Below, piece after piece: positions 11,401 through 26,400 of a stretch of DNA of 64,000 bases. Positions within the stretch are counted from its first letter, which is position 1. The number at the start of each line of letters is the position of its first letter. A program made the position numbers and the translations under genes. The notes below the pieces were generated by a model, which searched no databases, was not told where the DNA came from, and was given only the letters and a program-made list of their open reading frames with translations. Source of the stretch: Magnolia sinica (lineage: Eukaryota > Streptophyta > Magnoliopsida > Magnoliales > Magnoliaceae); assembly GCF_029962835.1 (NCBI RefSeq), contig NC_080588.1:60598001-60662000 (forward strand), given 5' to 3'.

Positions 11401-14400
11401 CTTTATGTATTGTTGGTTGTGGATGCCAGTTGGACTTTATCTCCTAGTTCAAAAGTGCAACAAATTCGACTTGATTGGATGCTGGTTGGCTGTGGATGCC
11501 AGTTGGGGGTTTATCTCCTGGTTCAAAAGTGCAACAAATTTGACTTGATTGGATCTCAACTTGACCTAAAGAGAACTTGTCTGCATTGAGTTCAAATTGA
11601 GTTGCTTTATAGCCTAGTTGAGTCAACTAGAAGAAAACTAGGTTTTTTACTAAAATTTCTAGATTTTTCCTCCTTTTTTTTTTGGGAATTTATATATTCA
11701 ATAATAATTTATATATTCACTAAATAGATATATATCATTGCTCAACTTGGTGAATCTGGCTCAAGAATTGTTTGAGTCGACTAGGATCGACACAAAACGA
11801 GCCAATATCTTGTACTAATCAGCTTATAATAGGAGTTGGTTGATTTTAACTATACTCAACTAAGTTTTGGACAAGCTTTATGGATCAACTGAGTTTTACA
11901 TGACTCTATCAAGTTTTGTATTGGGTAAAATGAGGATGGGGTTGAACCCACAACCTTCTGTGAGAGAACTAGTGATACTACAACCACTAGGACAAATGCT
12001 CATTTTGATATAGTTTGCATTTGTTATGCAAATAATTTCTTCTTCTTTTTTTCATGGATGAATGATTGTTCCTCATTTTTTATCCATCGTACAAGTAACA
12101 TGCATAAATGTCCCGAGTGGTGTTAAGCTGTTCGGTTTGGGCTAACTTCCTGATTCGGTTTGACTTCCTGATTCGATTTAAGTTGGTGTGTCCCGAGTGA
12201 GGTTAAGCTGTTCCTTTAGGCGTGACATGGGGTTCAATTAGGGAAGGCGAAAACTGTGATTTGGAGGATGGTTATTCTGGCAGTCTGGTGGTCTGTTTGG
12301 GGAGAGAGGAACAATAGAGTTTTTAGGAATTGCTCTAATCTCGTAGGGGAGGTTTCGTCTAAGGCTAAGCGTTTTTTGATTGAATGGGCTTCCAAGTTTG
12401 AGGGTCTCAATGCTTGTGATTTTTCTTTTTAGGCGTGTAATCGTTGTCTGCTTTCTCAACGTACTTCTTTTGTAGCTTCTTTTCCTTTTAATAGAATCGT
12501 CTTTCCGAAAAAAAAAAAAAAACATGCATAAATGTCAATCCAGATTCCACACGGTAAAACTCATAGAGCCCATTCTAGACAACAAACTAACCTATCATGA
12601 ATGACTCCACATGCCTATAAGAATGTGAAAACACCCAAACTATACTCTTCAAGATTGAGAGAGATTTGCCCCTTCACATGTGATCTACTCGAGGTTTTGA
12701 CTCTAACATTATCGACAAATCCTAGATATGCAAAACCGGGCATCTCGTCGTCCATTTTTCCATTTGTATCTTGCCGAAACCACCAATATAGTGGTAAAAT
12801 TACATCTCTGTAGAACAACCCCTTTTCATAATTGAGGACATCCTATAATGGTTTTGAAAACCGGTTACGATACATCCTAATCAGCCGTTTCGTGACTGTA
12901 TATGCTGTCCCCTTTACATGATACAGGGGTGAACTGATCCATTGAAAAGTATGGGCCTTATCATTGATACAGGGTAATACACCCCTTATCGTTACCGGCC
13001 AATATGGCCATAATGGGCCCATTTCAATTTTTTATTTTTGCAACTTTTTTTTTTTCCACTCGTTTCTTCACTTCAACCATGGAGGAAGCTTAAAAACACA
13101 TTTTTATAGTAGATCTTGGCTTATTTTGGTGATCAAAGCACAAGATTTGAGTGATATTCGATGCATTGAAGTGGAATAAACCATTTTGGGTAAAGGCATA
13201 TTTTTTTGTTCATTTAAAAAAATAAATCTTTTGGTTCTTTTCTCAAGGGTAAAAAGAGCTTTATTAATAAGATTGTTAACAGAGTTTGTAATATTGATAC
13301 TATCGGCTGATATTATCGTTATTGCTAGCCAGTGATATGAAACCCCTTAGAACTTGCTCAGGAAAAAAAAAAAAAAACGGAATTATGTGTATCGTGCGAT
13401 ATATCACAAAATATCATGTGATATCGCCGATAAATCGCAATTTATCATGATTTTTTAATTGATTTTATGCCAAATATTGTCAATATCAACAAAATCCTCT
13501 CTACCACGCCACAAATTTGAAATATATATATATATAAAATTGTAGCAAAAAATCTCTCATCTCAAGATCTGCACGAGGGAGTGGCCTTTGATTGGATTTG
13601 GTGGGCTAATCGTCGAGTGTGCCGGATCAGGTAAGAAAAGCTTACCCCCCCCTCGCTTCTTTTTTTTTCCCCCCCTCTTCTGGAGAGAATCACTTTGAAA
13701 AAAAAAATACCATATTTCCACCAAGGTTTTGGGGATTTGAAAAAATGATGAAATTTGGGTGAGATTTTTGGGCTTTCGAACGGATTCGAAATCACAAGGA
13801 CTTGCGGAGCCTGCGGCTTTAACGGAGAAGAAGATGAGGCCTCGAGGGTTTCTTTGACTCTCTCCCTTAATTTAAGGAGTGGATTTGATGTGACTTGTTG
13901 CATTGAAGACGGTGCGGCCCTTACCATCCATACGTTGGAGTGATAAATTTAGGCGAGACGGAATGAGGTAAATCCAAAGCTCAAGTGGACCCCATCACAG
14001 AAAGCAGTTGGGATTGAATGTCTATCGTTAAAAACTTCTTGAGGGCCACAAAAGTTTTCAATCACGCTTATATTTGTGTTTTCCCTTTGTCCACATCTTC
14101 CTGGACTTATGAACAGGTTGGATCACAAATAAACATCATGATGGCCCTAGGAAGGTTTCAAGTTTCAATGGTGGATGCCATTATCCTTGTTGTTTTCTGT
14201 GGTGGGGTCCACTTGAGCTTTGGATTGGCCTCACTCTTTGATTGAGAGGTAGTAGAAATGAAGCAGGGGAGAAGCTGCTGCTTCTAGAATGCAAGCTTAT
14301 CCTTGACCTTTTTTAGAGCGTACCACTATTGAAATAATACAAAAGGGTTTATGCCCTAAAATGATCTCTCCAAATGGATGGATGGTGCAGATACAACACA

Positions 14401-17400
14401 TGCATCATGGTGGGGCCCATAGTCAAGCTCCCACTCACATCGCTCTTCCGTGTGTAGCGCAGACTAGGGAGTAGCCCAACTCCGGGCGGACGCAGATTTC
14501 AGAAGTTCCCAAGTTGGGAACCTATGTGGGGCCCACCGTGATTTTTGTGATGAATCCACACTGTCCATCTGTTTTGCGTGATCATTTTAGGACATGCGGC
14601 CAAAATTGAGACAGATCTAAGTCAAGTGGGCCATACGAGAGGGAAAATTGGAGAAATAAATTCCTACCGTTGAAACCTTTCTGGGCTCCAGCTTGATGTT
14701 TATATGACATCCAAACCATTTGTAAGGTCATTCCCATTGGGATGAACTGAAAACACTAAAAGCTTAGCCTGATACAAAACTTTTGTGGCCATATGAGTGT
14801 TTCAATGGTGGTTTCTCAATCCTCATTGTTTCCTCTCACGTGGCCCACATGGCTCTTAGATCTGACTTAGTTTTGGCCGCATGCCCTAAAATGATCACGT
14901 CAAACGTATGGGCGGGGTGGATTCATCAAAAACATCACGATGGGCCCCATCTAGGTTCCCAACGCAAGAACTTCATGGGAAAGGATTTCACAGTAAATCC
15001 ACGTCCACTTCAGTCGTGGTTTTGGTGGATCCACTTGATGGATCCCTAACTGCGGGGCCCAATGTAATGTATATGCCTTACATCCACACCGTCCATATTT
15101 TGAAAGCTCATTTTCAGGCATGATCCCAAAAATGAAGCAGATCCAATTCTTAGATGGACCATAACACGGTTAACAATAGTGATTGAATCCCCACCATTAA
15201 AACTTTATGGGGTCCACCGGAATGTTTATTCACCATCCAACTTGTTGGTAAGGTCACAAAGACCTAGATGAAGAGACCACACAAATATCAGCTTGATCCA
15301 AAGCTTTTGTGGCCCATGAAAATTCATGGTCGATTACCATTGTTTCCTATATTATGGTCCACTTGAGATTTGGATTTGCTTCAATTTTGGGACCATGCCC
15401 TAAAATAAGTTTTAAAAACATATGGACAACATGGATATAAGTAAAATAAATCAGTGGTCCCCGTGGTTAGGGATCCCACGACCTTGATGGATCAAGATCC
15501 ACCGAAAGTTACCCCCAAGTCCATATGAAGCGTATAACGTACCGAGTAAACTCTGTGGGGGCCACCGATATTTATGAATTTTATCCACTCTGTCCAACCA
15601 TCTTATCAGGTAATTTTAGGGCTTGAGCCCAAAAAAGAATCATATCCAAAGATCTAGTGGAGCACACCACAAGAAATCCCACGACCTCGATGGATCAAGA
15701 TCTACCGAAAGTTGCCCCCAAGTCCATAGGAAGCGTATAATGTACCGAGTAAACTCTGTGGGGGCCACCGTGATTTATGAATTTTATCCACTCTGTCCAT
15801 CCATTTTATCAGGTAATTTTAGGGCTTGAGCCCAAAAAAGAAGCATATCCAAAGATCTAGTGGAGCACACCATAGGAAGCAGTGTGAATTGAAGGTCTAC
15901 TATTGAATGTGGTGTGGTCCACATGAGATTTGAATCTGCCTAATTTTTAGGATTATGGTCTAACATTATCTAGGAAAATGGATTAATAGAGTTGATAAAA
16001 AACATACATCATGGTGGGGCCCATAGAGCACCATCTAGTACATATTGGCTATTGACAACGTCAATCGTCAGTAGGAAATCTACGTTGATAGGTATGTTTC
16101 TCAATTTCAAGTTCTACTATATCTTTTGCTTTTGAATGAATGGGTTGTGTTTTCATACATGTCTTGATACATTTATAAATGTTATACATTATATTTGAAT
16201 ATAATTGCCTTAGTTCAGTCAGACAACACATAAATTAGGACGCTATATAAAGGAAACCTATTATGTGTACTTTTTTTAGATGTTATGATTTAAAAGTGTG
16301 TATCAAGGCCTTTTTTAACAATCCCTGAAATTTCAGTGAAAAATTCAACCATTTTCCAAAAAGTGTGATAAATTACCCGATACAAACGATATATCCCGTG
16401 TGATAACCAATACATGTGTTCTAAGGGTGCGATACATTGTGCGATACTGATATTTTGAACATTGACTGTTTAGACAAAAGACCAAACAACTAAGAATCAG
16501 AAACAAACAAGGATAAAATCATCCCAATTCCTAGCCTTACATCCCAAACAAAAGAGAAACTGCATCCAAGTTTACATCCTTTGCCCCAGCCACCCCTGCT
16601 AAAACATCCCTTTTTACTACAAAGACACCTCAATTCAAGATCGTTGCTTGTTGAGAAAGCAACTTCGATTGCACTCCTAGAATAGCCATTCACCATGGGA
16701 CTTGCCAAATTTTGGGAGTGAGGCTGCCATGCCAAGACCAAAACAGGTCCCCAATTGATTGGGGCATAACCCACTAGACTCCAAAGGTTTGAAGAAAGGT
16801 GGACCATCCATGCCTAATGGAAGCGCAGTGACTGAAGAGGTGGTCTATTGATTCTACATCGTTGCAATACATTAGGCATATGTTTGGAAGGATCATGGAT
16901 CTAAGCCAAAGGTTGTCAATGGTTAAGATCCGATTCCGGCCGAAAAACCAAGCAAATGAAGCCACCTTAGGAGGGGCTCCATAAAACCATAATGCATGAA
17001 AAAGCTCCCTTCCTCCCCTTGGCTCTAAGGAGCCCGAGAGTCTCTTATAAAAAGACTTGATTGAGAGTTTCCCGAAAGGTTCATCCACCCATACCATCGA
17101 GCCCTGTTGATCCGGAGATGGAGAGACATAGTGAAGCCTTTGTAATAGACGAACGAAGTTGTCTGCCTCCTCATTTGATAAGCTCCTCCTGCAAGGGGGG
17201 CACCATACTCTCCACTCTCCAGACAAAGAGAAGCAAGAAGCAACCGTCATTTTCCTACAAGGGGCTAGAGATGCCAACAATGGGAAATCTACCTCCAAGG
17301 GCCTCTCCCCAAGCCAATGATCCTCCCAGAACTAGATGCTATGCCCATTGCCAAGATAGAACATCACCCCTAGCTTGAAGAAAGGAGCTATCGGAAAGAT

Positions 17401-20400
17401 GGATCTCCAAATCACGAAGGCTCGATAAAGTGAGGATGTTTTGATCTCCCATCCCTCCCTCTTGGATACCATATTTGGACGCGATAGTCTCTCTCCATAG
17501 CTTACCTTCCTCGGAACCGAATCTCTACTACCATTTGTCAAGAAGAGCTATGTTCATGAGTTCCAACACTCTTATACATTCCACCCCCCTTTGTTCGAGG
17601 GTTTTCACACCTCTTCCCACTTGAGTAAGTGGAATTTGTCCCTGTCATTTGCTCCTCTCCAAAGATAGACGCCTTAGTTTCTCCAATTTCTCCAGGACTG
17701 ACTTTGGGCATTTGAATAAGGATATAAAATATATTGGGAGATAGAGCAGATTTGATCGCAGTAATACGTCCTGCCAATGATAGGTGGCAACATTTCCACC
17801 TAGAGAGCTTTTGTTCCGGTGCCGCAACCAAACACATCCGCTATGGTACCCAATTCTTCCTTAGTGAGCTCGATGCCAAGCATTTCACTTTTCATTACAT
17901 TCACCTTGAGACCTGAAACCTCTTCAAAGCATCCAACTATTTTCCTGAGATTATCCACCATTTCAATATTGGCATCACAAAATAGAATTGTATCGTCTGT
18001 GAATTGTAGGAGAGAAATGTTGGGCATATTTCTTGCCCCTTTAAAACTTGAAATGAGTCCCATTGCTTGGCCTCTAATGAGCATTCTGCTAAGGGCTTCC
18101 GTAACAACCACAAACAAGAAGGGGGAGAGGGGGTCGCGCTGCCTTAAACCTCTTGAAGCTTTGAAGAAGCCCTTTGGAGAACCGTTAACAAGAGTTGAGG
18201 AGGTAGTTGAAGATGTACACTCACGCATCCATCGAATCCAGTTGCCCCCATAACTGATTCTGCCCAACATATATTTTAGAAAGTCCCAATCAACGTGATC
18301 AGAAGCCTTTTCAATGTCAAGCTTGCGCACCACTCCTTTGATATTCTCTCTGTACCTAGAGTAAATGCACTCATGGGCAAGGAATGCACTGTCAAGAATC
18401 TGTCTATCGGCCACGAAGGCGCCTTGATTCTTAGAAATGACCGAGGGAAGGAGCCTTCTGAACTTGGAAGCGAAGACTTTGGCCAATATCTTGTAGGGGC
18501 TACCAATAAGGCTAATAGGCTAAAAGTCTTTGAGCGAATCGGCCCCCTCCATCTTAGGAATGATTGCAATAAAGATTGCTCCCATCCCTTTATTCAACGA
18601 GTCCTTGTCACAAAATTCGGCTATGAAGTTGATTGCATCCTTTTTAACAGTTTCCTAGAAAACTTGAAAGAAGGCTAACGGAAATCCATCTAGCCCCGGG
18701 GCCTTGTCTTTGCCTAGCGAATCAACCGCACTTTTATTTTCTTCTTTTGAGACTAGCTTCTCGAGAGACTCTGATGGGGACATCTCACGCACACGCACGC
18801 CCCCCTTACATATATACGCAAGGAGGAGGGCCCCACCTTCGATCTGGATCGATGACGACATCCATGGAGGACATCCTAGTTAGAGGATTGTGTTTTGGTT
18901 CCTTGGGGTGGACCCGATCATCATGTGAATCCCACATTGGATCTTATGATTGTGGCCCACTATCCTAGGTGACCTAAGACTTTGAGTTTTGCTTATTACC
19001 GTTATTAGGAACATCATGAACGGTTTAGAATACATTGATTAATTGTTATTTTTTATTACTTCGCCTTTAAGTAATAATATGCGCACATGGCGCGACTTTT
19101 GGGGTATAGGTTTTTCTTATAAATAGGCAACCCCTTGTAGGTTTTTTTCATTAAAGATGATTAATAAAATTCTACGTTTTCCTGCTTCTCTAATTCTCTA
19201 AGTTGTGGAAACTTAATTGGGCGCGAAACCCTCCCTTCTTCAAAGGGCTAATTACCGTGGCGCGAAGCCACACCCATCCCAATTCGCCCTCATCTCCTAC
19301 CCTCCATATTCCTCATCTCCTACAGCCATCCCCTCATCAAATCCACCCACATTTGCAGCTAATCTTTCCCCTACAACAGATTTTCAGAATTTGGCCCTGC
19401 AGGAGGGTTGAAACTTCGCCAAAGCACCGTGTTCAAACTAATCATCCGTTTGGCCTGAAATTTGGAGGGAAGGTGGCCCATCCCTGGCCGACTAGCCCAT
19501 CCCTGGCCGATTCCAGATTCGTGGGCCCCACACACATGCGGGCCGCCATCCACGCACGTGCGTCAAGCCGGTTTGCTGTCCACACGTGCGGGCTGATCAC
19601 AGGTTCCCTCTCGTCTCTATTTTACTCCTCTTTCGCCTTGTTCCATTACCCTAACCCTAGATCATCTCAAATCTCCAAGTTCTATTCTACTTTTGAAACC
19701 CTAGGTTTTCTCGAATTGAACCCGTGAATCCCTTGGATTGGGAAAATATTTCTGTGCATGTGTGGATGAATTTACGCTCCTTTGAGCATTGTTTGGTCTA
19801 TAAGTTTAATTGATCCAGTCCTGGCATGTGTAGGCTTGGACTCACTTAGATTCCCCTTGTTGAATGCTTGACTTTTTGTGGGATGTGGAATTTTGTGTGA
19901 TTGTTTTTGAACTAGTATGATCTAAAGCCTAGAATCTTGCATAGCATATTTAAATTTTCATGTCTTACACCAGACTCCCTATCTGCTTGAGAGATGCAAT
20001 TAAACATTAGGTTATCCAGCAAAGGTCATGTCCTTCCCTCACTAGATAGAAGCTTTGAATAGAAGTCCACTATAGCCGAAAAAACTTGTTCCTTTTCATC
20101 GATCCGATTCCCATTTATGTCCAAGGAGCTGATTCAGTTGTTTCTTGCCCTTGCGCTTGCTATACTATGAAAGAAGCTAGTGTTCTTGTCTCCCGCTTTT
20201 AACCAGGTTACTCTTGATCGATCATTGCCTCCACTTAATCTCTTCTTCCTTCAGGTATTTAGAAGAATCTGCTGCCAACAAGGCGCGCTTTTGGCTTTCT
20301 TCCTTTGTCAACTTGCCTCCTTCTTCCTTGATATCTAAATTATGCATTTCAGTCAGCATATATTCTGCAGCGCTATTCCTGAGCTTTAAATAATTCTTTT

Positions 20401-23400
20401 TCCAAGCAATTAACTTGCCTTTGGGCAGCTTGAGCTTCTGGGACAGCCGAAAACCTGCAGTCCCAGAAATGCTAAACGATAACTACCAATTTTCTATGAG
20501 ATCCCTGAAACCTTCAACTTCTAGTCCCATAAGTTCAAACCTAAAAGGTTTGGGTCCCCAATTGTCTTGGACAACGTCTAATAATATGGGACGATGATCC
20601 GAGGTGGGTCTTGGGAGACCGCGTAAAGAAACTAGTGGGTATACGTCAACCCACTCTGGAGACAACAAAAATCTGTCCAATCTGGACTGAATCGGCTTGG
20701 CTCTCGCATTTGTCCATGTAAATTTGGCATCTATCATCGGAATGTCTATCAGTTTGTTGCTGCTGACCCATTATTCGAAACCTTTCATGCTGCTGGTGAT
20801 CGTAGCCCCATTCAATTTGTCTTTTGACTTCCATCTTATCTTTTGACTCCCAGATGTCTTTGTCCCATGCAACTAAAATGCCTCCTGCAGAACCTGCTGT
20901 ATCAAGAGTCGTCCATCTCTTGTTCTTGATGCCCCATATCGAATCGAGAATCCTTTGATTGAATACATCTGAACTTTGTTTCTTGAACAAATAGAATGCT
21001 CACCTTGTATTTTTTGCAGAATTCCTTAACATGAAACCTTTTTTCCGGGCTGATTGTAGCCCCATTCAGTTTCTTGTGAATAAATCTGATGACGTTGAAG
21101 TCGCCACCCACGCACCATGGATACCTGAAGTTGACTCTGATCGCATTTAGTTCGTCCCAAAAGAATTGTCTGCTGGCAGGAGTACACGGCCCATACACGC
21201 ACCGCGGACAAATTTTTTTCATGCTGCTGGTGATCGTAGCCCCATTAGATTTCTCGCAAATAAATCTGATGACATTGAACTCGCCACCCACGCACCATGG
21301 ATAACTGAAGTTGGCTCTGAATGCATTTAGTTCGTCCCAAAAGAATTGTCTGCTGGCAGGAGTACATGGCCCATACACAGGAGAATAACCATTTGAAATT
21401 TGAAGCTATGTCTTTCAGCATGACAGAGAGTGAGAAGGATCCAACCATCATATCTTTTGACTCCCAGATGTCTCTGTCCCATCTCCCATACAACTAAAAT
21501 GCCTCCTGCAGAACCTGTTGCATCAAGAGTCGCCCATCCCTTGTTCTTGATGCCCCATATCGAATCGATAATCCTTTGATCGAATACATCTGAACTTTGT
21601 TTCTTGAATAGATAGAATGTTCACCTTGCATTTTTTTTGCAGAATTCCTTAACAACGAAACCTTTTTCCCTGGCTCCCCAAGTCCCTAATGTTCCAGCTT
21701 AACATCTTCATTAGGAAACAAGTCTCGCTCCTTTTGGTTGTATTTCAATATAATGGGTGGTAATCTATCAGACCATGCTTGATTTATGTTTAATTGGGCC
21801 CTATCTGGTTGATTTTCAACAGTTCAAGCTGACAAACAACTTTCTTATTAAAGAATGGTGTGATTCATCATTTAACACATGTTAAACCATAAAAGCATAG
21901 AAATGATAGGTCTTTTTTTTACTTTTTTTTTTTAAAAAAAAAAACAAAGATAAAATTTCGGTTGTTACAGGTGGCCCATATCATCTGAAACAGGTTTGAA
22001 TTCATAGTCCAGTACACCCTTTATTGTATCGTTTTTAGGCTTGAACGATAACATTATTGAAAACCTTGCATCCCATCCAATCATTTGACCTAGGATCTGT
22101 GGGACACCACAACTAATACCCGAGGTACAAAAGAAGCATATTCTACAGGATCCCGAAACCACTAGCCACCACCTGTCCTAACAATGAACTCACCAACTTC
22201 CTAGCGGGATACCTATAGTCAGTGTTTGAGTTATCGGCGAGAAATCGATAATATCGCCGATATTATTGGTGTCGCCAGACCTGCGATACCGAAACCCCAA
22301 TATTTCGTTTCTCTTCTAGATGTCGCCGATATTTTCGATATTATCGGCGATATTTTCGGATCACTGGCACAATAGGCAAAACAAATGCCGTGTTTTCGGC
22401 GACATTAGGCGACGACCCTCTTATTCGGAAAAAAAATATATAGAAGAAGAAGAAGAAGAAGAAGAAGAAGCTCTCTTACCTTTTTACTCAAGATCTACCC
22501 AAGGAGTGGCCTTCGGCTGAATTTGGTTGTCCAATCGTGGTCAACAGCGCCGGATCTTTCACAAGAACGAAAAACCTAAAATCCCCTTTTTTCTTCGAAT
22601 GGAATAGCTTTGAAAGGCAACTGGATTCTACCTAGGCTTACGGGGATTTGATTTGGGATTTGAAAAAATATCAGAATTTGGGGAGAGATTTTTGGGAGCT
22701 TTAACAAAAACCCATCGAAATCGCCATCGTCGGGGTCGGTTCATCAAAAAAAGGGAAGTGGAATGGGTGGTGTACACACAGTAGCTGTATAGCTGCTGTA
22801 GGTACGTGGCGTGCGCAGACGAGCACTAACGCTCCTCGAGCTCCGAGTTTACGAACGGTTCAAAGGAGATTAAAGTTACGTGGGCCCCACAGTGATGTAT
22901 TTATTATATCTACACCGTTCATCTATTTTTAGAGATTATTTTAGGGCATTATCCAGAAAATGAATCATATCCAAAGATCATGTGGACCACACCACAAATA
23001 GCAGCGGAGATAATGATTTTCACCATTAAACAATTCGTTGGGCCACCATAACGTTTTGTAGGCCCCACCATGATGTATGTATTGTATCCTTACCGTCCAT
23101 CTATTTTTCGAGACAATTTTAGAGTATGAGATAAAAAATGAGGTATATCCCAATCTCAAGTGGACCACATGACAGGAATAACGTGGACCATTAAAAACCT
23201 TTTGGGACCTATAAAAGTATTGGATGAAGCTAATATTTGATTTTTGCCCTCATCTAGGTCTGTATGGCGTAATCATACAGATTGAATATCAAATAAATAG
23301 TACAGTGGGCCATAGGAGGATTTTAACGGTGGATATCCAATCATTATTGTTTTCATGTGGTGTGGTTCATTAGAGATTTGGATCTGACACATTCTTTATC

Positions 23401-26400
23401 TTGTACACTAAAATGATATCTTCCAATGGTTGGACGGTGTAGATACGAAACATAAACCATGGTGGGCCAGATAACAACTACACGTCACTACAGTGGCAAG
23501 TCTTGCCGCTCAACCCGTCGTAGCTAAGCCACCGACTCAAGTACATATGTATTTGAGTACTGAGTAAATTATGTGGGGTCCACCATGATTTACATATTTT
23601 ATCCACTCCGTCCATCCATTTTAACAAATAATTTGAGGGCTTTAGCTCAAAAACCAATTATATCCAAATCTCAAGTGGACCTCACCACGGAAACAATGTG
23701 AATTGAAATTATAACATCTAAAATTCCATGAGGCCTAAGAAAATCTGGATCAATATATTATTTGTGTTTTTCCTTCATCCATGTCTTTGTGACCTTATGG
23801 ACAGGTTAGATGACAAATAAACATCACTGTAGGCCCTACCAAGGTTTCAACTGTGAAAATCATTACTACCAATGTTTCATGTGGTGTGGTCCACTTGAGC
23901 TTTGGACATGCTTCAAATTTCGAAACAACTATTAAAATGAGCTGAAAAAATGGATTGTCAGCGTGGATAACCCACGCACATTCATAGTGGGCCACAGTAT
24001 TACTCTCAACGGCCACGAGATCTGAGCAATGATTACGAGTCACCTTGTCATTCTATATAGGGATGAAATGTGGCCATAAATGTGTATTTTTTTTTAAATG
24101 CATTTACTTTTGCATGTCTTAATTATTATAAGCTTACATTTGTATTACATAAACTCATTTTGGTTATTATTTGAGTGATTTCTTACGACAACGCGTGCCT
24201 TTTGGCCCCCATTAAATGGAAACTTCTTATTTAATGCATTCTTTTTGTAATTTTTTCAATCCTAAATATGTAAATATGTGTATTTAGACATGTCATGAAG
24301 TTTCATTGAAAAATTCCACCATTTTCTCCATGTTTCCCCCTTTTTCCCTGCATTTCCAGTTATCGGCGATATTATCGGCGATAACGATATTATATCTTTA
24401 TCTCTGGCCAGCGAAACTTGTAGCGATACCGACAACTCGAACACTGCCTGTAGTTAAAAACCGACATGTCAAGATCCAAATTTGAATGGGTTCTTCGTCC
24501 TAATCAAATACCACTGTGGTTGCTTGGGCAATCCGACAAAGAGGTGGAAGTAGTGGTATCTTTCTTTCCATAACAAATGACTCACTTTGCTTGCTCCCTC
24601 CCGTCCAGTGTGAAGAGAAGGTGAAAAAGAGGCTGCTGAGGTAGCATGAGTAGGCTTCTATTGCTACAACATTAGAGCGGGATATCATTTTGGCCCAGTA
24701 GTTAGCCCTCAAGAGCACTGGTTCCCAAAAGCTGACTCTAGTCAGTTTATCCTTAGATTCTAGTTGGGTCTCATTGGTAAAATTTGTTTATCTATAAGCT
24801 TCAATGGTGTGAAGTGGATTTAACCTTTGTTGTCCCCACTGTTTCCTGAACCCGAGGAGCTCAAGAAACATGTCCTCATGATTTGAGCCTATAGCTCAAT
24901 GGTAGACAAGGAAAAGAAAGTATGTCTCACTGTCTTTTTTTTTTTTTTTTTTGAGCAAGCATAAAAGCAACTATCTTAAAAGGATAAGGGGAAAGAATTC
25001 TCGATGCAGAGTGAAGGACAGTGGCGCCCTCAATCACTAGGGACTAACAACTGACATTTGATCCATTAGATACAAAAGTAACTGAAATGTTTCATCTAGA
25101 TACAACGTGTTATCACCTTTGTCAAAGATCTTGTCAGGAGCCTTTTGGTAAAAGGAGCCTCCCCTTTCCACCTCAGTCCTTTCCATAAATTCTCTTCCTA
25201 GACACGTCTTGTACATTGCAATGCAGCCCCAATCATCTAGGGCCTGTTTGGATTCGCGTATTAGACTTCATTGTATGGTATTAGAGGGCTTGATTTGACA
25301 TTTACGATGTTTGGTTTGGAGTTGAGATGCATGAAAAACCATGTGCGCGAATACATCCTCTATCCAAAAACTCGAATCGACGGTAGAGGATTGTCAGACG
25401 GCTCTGTTGCTGTCAGTACTCTCTATTCAATGCACTCTATTCGTGTGTGAGGATTATGAGAAGTGCAGAGAGTTTCTCTCTCCTGTTTCTCTCTTTTCAT
25501 TCCTTGTTTGCGTTTTCCAGTGGTCGGACATGGGGTTTTATATTGTTCCAAAACCTCCAGATTGTTCCAGCGCATTTCCACGCAGAACACGTCTTGTGCG
25601 ACACGGCTGCGTTAGCGGGAGTGCAGAAGGCCGTTTGGACACATTCCACCATCCCTTCTCCCTTCTTTTCTGATGGCCAAGGTCGGTTTTGGACAGGCCT
25701 ATCAGTGGACGGCTGAGATTAGCCTATGGAAGCCGCACAGTCTTCTTGAGTAGTCATCTTCCTGACGAAGGTGGTGCACGTCAATGGCAGGTTCCAATAT
25801 GGTCACTCGTCTTTCAAGATAGTTTCGCTAGATGGTTGGGATTTCCTTGTTGGTGTGTTCTGGGCCTCAAGATCGGAGGTCCAATCATTCTGGAAGTAGA
25901 TTGCTTCCGGTTTCTCTGTCGTTTGCGGAATAAACGGTTTCGGTCTCCCTGTTGTAGTCGGTGGGGTCCACTCACGATCATCTTGCGATGGATCAGGGTC
26001 ATTTATTGGTTTTACAGGACCGAGTTACGCCATAAGTCCAAATGTGAATTGAATCCGCATCTTGGGTGGACCACACCAAAATCAATCGTAGTGTTGCTTT
26101 CACCTGTGCTGTGATCGCTTGTGTGTACATGGATGCTTATGGACGACATGGGTTTGGTAGGATTTGCCTTCGGATGCAATGGATGGTTCAGATTTTCCTA
26201 TCAGATTTTCCATCCGTACAAATGCTATTGTATGTTGTACGATTGTACAATACGCAGGCCTAATACGTCGTATCCAAACATTGATCTGTATAAGAAATTG
26301 TATACTTGCCCGAACAATACCTCCTATCCAAACATTGATTAATGGCATGTTGATTTGGATGTATTCTGAAAACCATCCAACGTATACATGAACAGTACCC

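Larger units (their letters stand above)
13280..16464. mobile_element. Non-autonomous hAT family A element carrying foldback repeats (3.2 kb)
   Basis: Ends CAGAGTTTGTAATATTGATAC and, reverse-complemented, CAATGTTCAAAATATCAGTA are diverged versions of the family A termini. The candidate 8-bp duplication ATTGTTAA/ACTGTTTA matches at six positions. The region 13560-13790 (CTCAAGATCT, GGAGTGGCCTT, GGGGATTTGAAAAAAT) has the same order as 22486-22710 in the other large copy. After it come four stretches of the GTGGGGCCCACC foldback family. No transposase is visible. Confidence 0.65.
22220..24446. mobile_element. Non-autonomous hAT family A element carrying two foldback repeats (2.2 kb)
   Basis: Ends CAGTGTTTGAGTTATCGGCG and, reverse-complemented, CAGTGTTCGAGTTGTCGGTA. 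Flanked by the 8-bp duplication CCTATAGT/CCTGTAGT (22212-22219, 24447-24454, one mismatch). The right end (24280-24446) is an inverted match to the left end of the 10551 copy, including CCAGCGAAACTTGTA. It contains a GAA repeat (22443-22471) and a core shared with the 13280-16464 copy. No transposase. Confidence 0.82.
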
